Of a stretch of 64,000 nt of DNA, positions 59,837 to 64,000 are shown piece after piece. The stretch is taken from the NCBI RefSeq assembly GCF_900454495.1, contig NZ_UGSI01000001.1, positions 3,100,001-3,164,000 of the forward strand, read 5' to 3'. The DNA is from Paenibacillus macerans. GTDB lineage: Bacteria > Bacillota > Bacilli > Paenibacillales > Paenibacillaceae. The notes beneath the pieces were generated by a model. The model saw nothing but the letters and a program-made list of their open reading frames with translations, did no database searches and had not been told where the DNA came from. The translations under genes and the position numbers were made by a program. The first letter of the stretch is position 1; every line of letters starts with the position of its first letter.

Positions 59837-60514
59837 TCAAAATCCCAAAGATTCACCAACGAGGATAATCTTTATTCTCCCCGCCGGTCTACACATTCTT
59901 GTTTGGACGATGTAAGAACAGATGCAATCATCTGTTTTACAATCTCCGCAAGCACCATTGATCAAGCAGGGCGTTTTTTGCGGCGAATGTAAAAATGGGC
60001 TGGACGAACACGAACAGCGGTATACATTAATGGGGGCCGCATATGTTCTGGCTCTTATAACTGCGTCTTCAGCGGTCTTGCAAACCTTATTCATCCCAAC
60101 GATAGCAACAACACTTTTCGGTCCAAAGGTAATCGCCGCCGTTCGATTGCCCACACTGTCTATATTGACCAATATGCCATCTTCGCTAACGGCGTTAAAA
60201 CTCGTTAAATAGGTGTCGCACAAAAGAGATTGGCGCATGAGGTCATAACGTTCCTCCATGGTTTGCGCTTTATCACGATCAGTGATTATATAGCTGCCTT
60301 GACGTACTCGATTCAGAAGCCCGATTTCTTCAAGCGTGACTGACCCGCCCCATGATACCGAAGAATGTTCCGGAATAAATGATAGTGCCTTTTCTACAAC
60401 TTCTATGGCGTTATCACAGTAATAAGCCTCAAACTTTCTGCTTTGCAGATTTTTAATAACCTTTGAGGCTAAAAGTCGATTTCTCGCTTTTATTGAATTT
60501 TCTTTCTCTTGCAT
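59837..60514 (-). CDS. LUD-domain protein (LutC/YkgG-like)
   Basis: 225 residues with GGAGGAAAAAC before the ATG. The LUD domain is visible: VIKNLQSRKFEAYYCDNAIE, PEHSSVSWGGSVTLEEIGLL, CDTYLTSFNAVSEDGILVNI, and VAIVGMNKVCKTAEDAVIRA. A Cys-rich C-terminal part (CLINGACGDCKTDDCICSYI) is characteristic of a LUD subfamily that may bind an iron-sulfur cluster. It is divergent from a Crp/Fnr gene with a shared 112-bp control region, so a redox or organic-acid response is likely. The LutA and LutB partners are absent. Confidence 0.85.
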   Translation of the reverse strand: MQEKENSIKARNRLLASKVIKNLQSRKFEAYYCDNAIEVVEKALSFIPEHSSVSWGGSVTLEEIGLLNRVRQGSYIITDRDKAQTMEERYDLMRQSLLCDTYLTSFNAVSEDGILVNIDSVGNRTAAITFGPKSVVAIVGMNKVCKTAEDAVIRARTYAAPINVYRCSCSSSPFLHSPQKTPCLINGACGDCKTDDCICSYIVQTRMCRPAGRIKIILVGESLGF

Positions 60515-60556
60515 TGTTTTTCCTCCATTCTGACCTTAGAAAAGGTGACTAACTTT

Positions 60557-60614
60557 TTGTGTATTTATGATAAATATAGTATAGTAAACAGAAAAAGTAT
60601 GTTGCACATGCAAC
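60557..60614 (+). promoter_or_regulatory. Promoter and palindrome between LUD and Crp/Fnr genes
   Basis: TTGTGT (60557-60562), 17-bp spacer, TATAGT (60580-60585), then the perfect palindrome GTTGCACATGCAAC (60601-60614) in the leader of the Crp/Fnr gene. The palindrome has the TTGCA-N2-TGCAA form and is a likely binding site for that regulator. Confidence 0.6.
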
Positions 60615-60626
60615 GAGGAGTCTCTC

Positions 60627-61292
60627 ATGAACAACTTAGATTCCCTATGTCAATCACGTTTATTTTCGGGGATTTCCCCATATGATATTCCCCAAATGCT
60701 TAAATGTCTGTCAGCCACACGGAAAGAATATGCAAAAGATGAGATGGTTGTCCGTGAGGGCGATTTAGTTGATGATGTCGGCATCATATTGCAGGGTAGC
60801 GCTCAAAGTACGAAATTGAGCGTCACGGGAAAACAAATTATTGTATCTCTCCATTATCCGGGTGGATATACCGCAGTTTTAACAGCGGCTAGCCGTGGAA
60901 GAAGATGCCCTATGTCAGTACAGGCAGTAGAACCGCTTGAGGTTCTGTTTATTCCTATCAAAAGCATATTGAGCCGTTGTACGAAGTTATGTATGGCACA
61001 CGAACAATTACTTGGCAATCTTTTTGATAGTATTGCAGAACGAGCGTTAGAACTGCATGACCGAAATGATTGTCTGATTATGCCTACTATTCGGGATAAG
61101 GTCTTAACTTATTTAACAAGAGTTATGCGTGAAACTGGAACAGAAACTTTTACTATTCCTTTTGATAGAGAAGCGATGGCCGAGTATTTAGATGTAGATC
61201 GAAGTGCTTTATCCAGAGAGCTTGCATGGATGAAGCGGGACGGCTTGATTGACTTTTATAGAAACGAATTTAAGCTATTGCAAAAGCAGTAG
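60627..61292 (+). CDS. Crp/Fnr family transcription regulator
   Basis: 221 residues with GAGGAG before the ATG. The N-terminal cyclic-nucleotide-like sensor domain (YAKDEMVVREGDLVDDVGII, LQGSAQSTKLSVTG) contains several Cys (RRCPMSVQ, SRCTKLCMAHE). The long dimerisation helix precedes the HTH_Crp domain (IRDKVLTYLTRVMRETGTET, DREAMAEYLDVDRSALSREL). There is no Fnr-type N-terminal cysteine cluster. It is divergent from the LUD gene and probably controls it through the palindrome at 60601-60614. Confidence 0.9.
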   Translation: MNNLDSLCQSRLFSGISPYDIPQMLKCLSATRKEYAKDEMVVREGDLVDDVGIILQGSAQSTKLSVTGKQIIVSLHYPGGYTAVLTAASRGRRCPMSVQAVEPLEVLFIPIKSILSRCTKLCMAHEQLLGNLFDSIAERALELHDRNDCLIMPTIRDKVLTYLTRVMRETGTETFTIPFDREAMAEYLDVDRSALSRELAWMKRDGLIDFYRNEFKLLQKQ

Positions 61293-61318
61293 AAAAAGAT
61301 TTTCACTAACCGGCAAGC

Positions 61319-61420
61319 AGGGAGGGCGTCCCTCTCTTCATTTCGTCAAACAAAAAGAAACCGCTCTCTGGTAAAATGGAGGTACCACCCAACCATAAAC
61401 CAGAAGGAGACGGTTTCTTT
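61319..61420 (+). terminator. Hairpins after the Crp/Fnr gene
   Basis: AGGGAGG/TCCCTCT near 61319-61337, then the longer AGAAACCG (61356-61363) / CGGTTTCT (61411-61418) with inner TCTGG/CCAGA pairing. The latter sits at the left edge of the IS remnant and may be part of it. Confidence 0.5.
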
Positions 61421-61772
61421 GTATATTCAATATACCATGGATCAACTTACCGACATTACCGAAGTGCCGGCTGTGAGGACTGTCCACTAAAGCCGCAGTG
61501 TAACAAAAGCCCAAGGTGATCGCGAGATCAAAGTTAGTATGAAGTATTTGCGGCTAAAGAACCAGGCAAGACAAAAGCTCCGCAGTGAAGAAGGTTATGC
61601 CCTGGCCGTAAGGCGCATGATCGAGCCGGAGCCTGTGTTTGGCCATATGAAGAACAATCGAGGCTTTAAAAGTTTCCTGCTTCGAGGTTTACCAAAAGTA
61701 AGTCTGGAGATCGGGTGGCTTTCCCTTGCCCATAATCTGCTCTTAAAAAGCTGCCGTGGACGCCAAAACTAA
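61417..61772 (+). pseudogene. IS1182-family transposase remnant (C-terminal part, frameshifted)
   Basis: The first frame gives YRHYRSAGCEDCPLKPQCNK and stops near 61518. The next frame continues with GDREIKVSMKYLRLKNQARQ, then the conserved C-terminal block EPVFGHMKNNRGFKSFLLRG and GWLSLAHNLLLK of IS1182-type transposases. So the catalytic N-terminal two thirds are deleted and one base is lost near 61511-61518. It cannot make an active transposase. Confidence 0.85.
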
Positions 61773-61875
61773 GGAGCTAAGCGAGAACAGACTGCTTAGC
61801 TCCTTAGTTTTTTTACGAATACCATCCTAATTTTATTGCTGAGGGTGTTCCAAAGTTTACTTTTGGGACACCCTC
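61768..61875. mobile_element. 3' end of the IS remnant: terminator and end repeat
   Basis: Perfect 14-bp hairpin CTAAGGAGCTAAGC / GCTTAGCTCCTTAG (61770-61808) followed by T7. Then comes GAGGGTGTTCCAAA / TTTTGGGACACCCTC (61841-61875), a second inverted repeat that looks like an IS end (GGGTGTCCCAAAAGT type). Confidence 0.65.
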
Positions 61876-61897
61876 TTGCAAGCATTTCTTTACGATT

Positions 61898-62758
61898 CTA
61901 ACCAATCATTTTCAACAAAGAGGTAAACCGGTATTTTTCAAACAAGTCCGCCGCCGCGTCCGGGTTCACCGTCCACAAGCATTCTTCCAGCGAGCATTCG
62001 ATCGGCACCTCGATATTAATCCGGGCGAGCGTTCTGGACAAATGGAGGTTGTCCAAGTCGGCCTCGATTTTGGCTTTAACGCTCTTCGGCAAATGCTCCA
62101 AATTGTCCAGAATCCCGTCGATGGATTTGTATTCGGCCAACAGCTTTAACGCCGTCTTTTCGCCGATCCCCTTCACTCCGGGGTAGTTGTCGCTGGTGTC
62201 GCCGGTAAGACCCTTCATCTCGACCACCTGGAACGGCTGAATTCCCTTGTCCTCTTTTAAGAAATCCAAGTCGTACACCGCATAATTGGATCTGCCCTTC
62301 TTCATGATTACGACATGAATGCGTTCCGACACCAACTGCAGCATATCCTGATCGCCGGTAAGAACATAAACATGACCGAACCCGCTTAACCGGTTGGAAA
62401 CCGTGCCGATGCAGTCATCCGCTTCGTATCCTTCGAGTCCGATATTGGGGATGTCGAGCGCGGCTACGATGTCTTTGACCAAAGAAAACTGCGGCACCAG
62501 GTCTTCCGGGGCTTCGGGACGATTCGCTTTATAATCCGCGTGAAGCTCATTGCGGAACGTTTTGCTGCCCATATCCCAGCAGCATAGGACGTGCGTAGGG
62601 TTAAACGTATTTACCGCGTCGAACAGATATTGCAGGAATCCGTAAATCGCATTGGTCGGGGTGCCGTCCGCCAGACGCCTGGCACTGTAGGACTGGGCAA
62701 AGTAGGCTCTGAAAAGCAAGGCCATTCCGTCAACCACAAGAATTTTATGTTCGCTCAT
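61898..62758 (-). CDS. ypcP: 5'-3' exonuclease (flap nuclease, YpcP-like)
   Basis: 286 residues. A stand-alone version of the N-terminal exonuclease domain of DNA polymerase I: LVVDGMALLFRAYFAQ, THVLCCWDMGSKTFRNELHA, DYKANRPEAPEDL, GYEADDCIGTVSNRL, LTGDQDMLQLVSERI (acidic metal ligands), and the H3TH motif VEMKGLTGDTSDNYPGVKGI, GEKTALKLL. It removes RNA primers or flaps in replication and repair. An IS remnant lies just downstream. Confidence 0.93.
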   Translation of the reverse strand: MSEHKILVVDGMALLFRAYFAQSYSARRLADGTPTNAIYGFLQYLFDAVNTFNPTHVLCCWDMGSKTFRNELHADYKANRPEAPEDLVPQFSLVKDIVAALDIPNIGLEGYEADDCIGTVSNRLSGFGHVYVLTGDQDMLQLVSERIHVVIMKKGRSNYAVYDLDFLKEDKGIQPFQVVEMKGLTGDTSDNYPGVKGIGEKTALKLLAEYKSIDGILDNLEHLPKSVKAKIEADLDNLHLSRTLARINIEVPIECSLEECLWTVNPDAAADLFEKYRFTSLLKMIG

Positions 62759-62793
62759 GAAAAATATAAACCGCCTTCCTCAAAAGCATGGAG

Positions 62794-63156
62794 CTATTTG
62801 CCCCATACCTGCTCGTATTGTTCTTCCTTGTACCCGACCGTGACCGTTTTTCCGTCCGTGACGATCGGCCGCTTGATCAGCATGCCGTTCGAAGACAACA
62901 GCGTTATCTGCTCTTCCCTGGACATGCCGGACAGCTTGTCCTTAAGTCCCAATTCTTTATAAACCTCGCCGCTCGTATTAAAAAACTTCTTCAATTCCAG
63001 ACCGCTCCGCTCCACCAACTCGGCCAGCTCAGCCTCGCTTGGCGGGTTCTCCTTGATGTGCCGCAAATCAAGCTCGTGGCCTTTGGACTCCAGCCATTTA
63101 ATCGCTTTGCGGCATGTGCCGCATGGCGGATATTGATAAACCAATAATTTGCTCAT
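62794..63156 (-). CDS. ArsC/Spx-family thioredoxin-fold protein (YusI-like)
   Basis: 120 residues from the ATG at 63156 (GGAAGGGGAAG upstream; the longer frame to 63312 runs inside the preceding gene). N-terminal LLVYQYPPCGTCRKAIKWLE has a CxxC redox motif, followed by LDLRHIKENPPSEAEL, LKKFFNTSGEVYKELGLKDK, and LLSSNGMLIKRPIVTDGK, the ArsC-like pattern. It is probably a thiol reductase; the true substrate is unknown. Its start overlaps the stop of the pseudouridine synthase gene (ATGA). Confidence 0.9.
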   Translation of the reverse strand: MSKLLVYQYPPCGTCRKAIKWLESKGHELDLRHIKENPPSEAELAELVERSGLELKKFFNTSGEVYKELGLKDKLSGMSREEQITLLSSNGMLIKRPIVTDGKTVTVGYKEEQYEQVWGK

Positions 63157-64000
63157 ATTGAACTTCCCCTTCCGTTTCGCAAAAGATCGTACAGCGCCTG
63201 CATATCCGCAGGCAGCGGCAGCGTGAAATGGAGCAACTCGCCCGTAAGCGGGTGAACAAAGCCCAGTTCCGAGGCGTGCAGCGCCTGCCGGCCGATCGCT
63301 TCGTCCCACCAAAGCACGGCCTCCCGCTCCTCTGGTCCGAGCAAGTCCAACCCCGGCATCCGATAAAATTTGTCGCCGATCAGCGGATGGCCGATCGAGG
63401 TCATGTGGACGCGGATTTGATGCGTCCGCCCCGTCCCGAGCCGGAGCTCCACGAGAGAGCCCGCCTGCCGGCCATCAAGCACCTTGTAATAGGTTTGGGC
63501 CGGATAGCCGCTCTCCGTGACGATCCGCCGGTGCGGCTCGGCCGGATCGCGGTCGATCGGCCCGTCGATCATCCCCTCCGGCTCCGCCGGCCATCCGTGC
63601 ACAAGCGCAGTGTATTTCTTCGTCACCTGCCCGGCGATCAACTGCTCGGAGATATGCTGGTGCACGTAGGCGTTTTTGGCGATTGCTAGGAGTCCGCTCG
63701 TTTCCTGATCCAGCCGATGCACCGGACGAAACCGGAATTTTTCGCCTTTTTCCTGCCAGTAATGCACGACGCCGTTGGCGAGCGTGCCGGTGTAATGCCC
63801 GTGCGTCGGGTGGACGATCACGCCGGCTGCCTTGTTCACGACAAGCAATGCCTCATCTTCATAAACGATGTCAACAGGCATCGGCTCCGGCAAAATATCC
63901 TCTGACGTTTCTTTTTCCAGTGTGATTGAAACCGTATCGCCGGCTTTGACCGGCACGCTGATGTAAACTCTTTCGCCGTTAAGCTGCACCCCGCGCTCGG
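63153..64000 (-). CDS. RluA-family pseudouridine synthase, 5' end beyond window
   Basis: At least 282 codons; the frame stays open to base 64000, so the true start is probably outside. The S4-like tail (GVQLNGERVYISVPVKAGDT) precedes the catalytic domain: IVYEDEALLVVNKAAGVIVH, FRPVHRLDQETSGLLAIAKN (catalytic Asp in HRLDQ), TKKYTALVHG, and LRLGTGRTHQIRVHMTSIGH. It isomerises uridine in 23S rRNA (RluD-like) or tRNA. Its stop overlaps the ArsC-like start. Confidence 0.93.
   Translation of the reverse strand, partial: ERGVQLNGERVYISVPVKAGDTVSITLEKETSEDILPEPMPVDIVYEDEALLVVNKAAGVIVHPTHGHYTGTLANGVVHYWQEKGEKFRFRPVHRLDQETSGLLAIAKNAYVHQHISEQLIAGQVTKKYTALVHGWPAEPEGMIDGPIDRDPAEPHRRIVTESGYPAQTYYKVLDGRQAGSLVELRLGTGRTHQIRVHMTSIGHPLIGDKFYRMPGLDLLGPEEREAVLWWDEAIGRQALHASELGFVHPLTGELLHFTLPLPADMQALYDLLRNGRGSSI

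Noticed and set aside
59654..59992. 112-codon plus-strand frame
   Set aside because: It overlaps the LUD gene on the opposite strand and includes a strong hairpin; no ribosome binding site.

Overview
The window looks like a chromosomal segment of an endospore-forming Paenibacillaceae bacterium (Paenibacillus or a close relative). The reasons are the gene content (prkA, abrB, ytxC next to thrS, a gamma-type spore-protein-like gene, liaFSR, an ispH and mqnC of Bacillus type), T-box and SAM-I leader RNAs, AGGAGG-type ribosome binding sites and several intergenic inverted-repeat elements. Most genes are on the minus strand. I found no tRNA, rRNA, CRISPR or prophage structure.

Layout. 1-11400: accessory region with an AT-richer composition. 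It holds a secreted Rhs/YD-repeat polymorphic toxin, a large secreted Ig-like/FN3-repeat partner, immunity genes, and a displaced second toxin tip with a piece of the Rhs core in front of it. 11800-21700: prkA, a DUF2161-type nuclease-fold gene behind a tandem 186-bp repeat, a very GC-rich aminotransferase-like gene that appears to lack its PLP lysine, a phosphodiester glycosidase pair, abrB, a maa-like acetyltransferase, trmL and serC. 22200-30700: a carbohydrate operon (solute-binding lipoprotein, two permeases, GH94 phosphorylase, mutarotase-like protein) facing its LacI-type regulator. Matching operators sit at the start of both transcripts. 30800-32200: an IS1595-like element; a 323-bp internally deleted relative lies at 21792-22114. 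32600-45000: glnA (GSI-beta type, with GlnR/TnrA boxes), aroF, a CAP-domain secreted protein, ispH, an OmpR-type two-component system beside htrA, and liaFSR. 45000-50900: spore-protein-like gene, 3D-domain protein, T-box-controlled thrS, ytxC, mqnC. 51400-55000: metA-metI-metC behind a SAM-I riboswitch. 55100-58400: corA with a long structured leader of unknown class, an HRDC protein with a switch-like leader, and a DUF3055 gene. 58900-61900: small accessory patch with an XRE regulator, a divergent LUD/Crp-Fnr pair and an IS1182 remnant. 61900-64000: a flap-type exonuclease, an ArsC/Spx-like protein and an RluA-type pseudouridine synthase that runs off the window.

Four families of short dispersed repeats are visible inside this one window: GTTCAAAAAGT-ended, CTTTGCACGATTATCCC-ended, TATAAGTTGAAC-ended, and a GTCCATTTGAGAG/AATAAGTACA type. 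The most interesting signals are the Rhs cassette remnants, the MITE/IS parent pair, and several leader RNAs with mutually complementary segments (3D-domain gene, HRDC gene, corA, and a small ORF running into the SAM-I riboswitch of metA). All assignments are made by eye from sequence and family knowledge; no database search was run.
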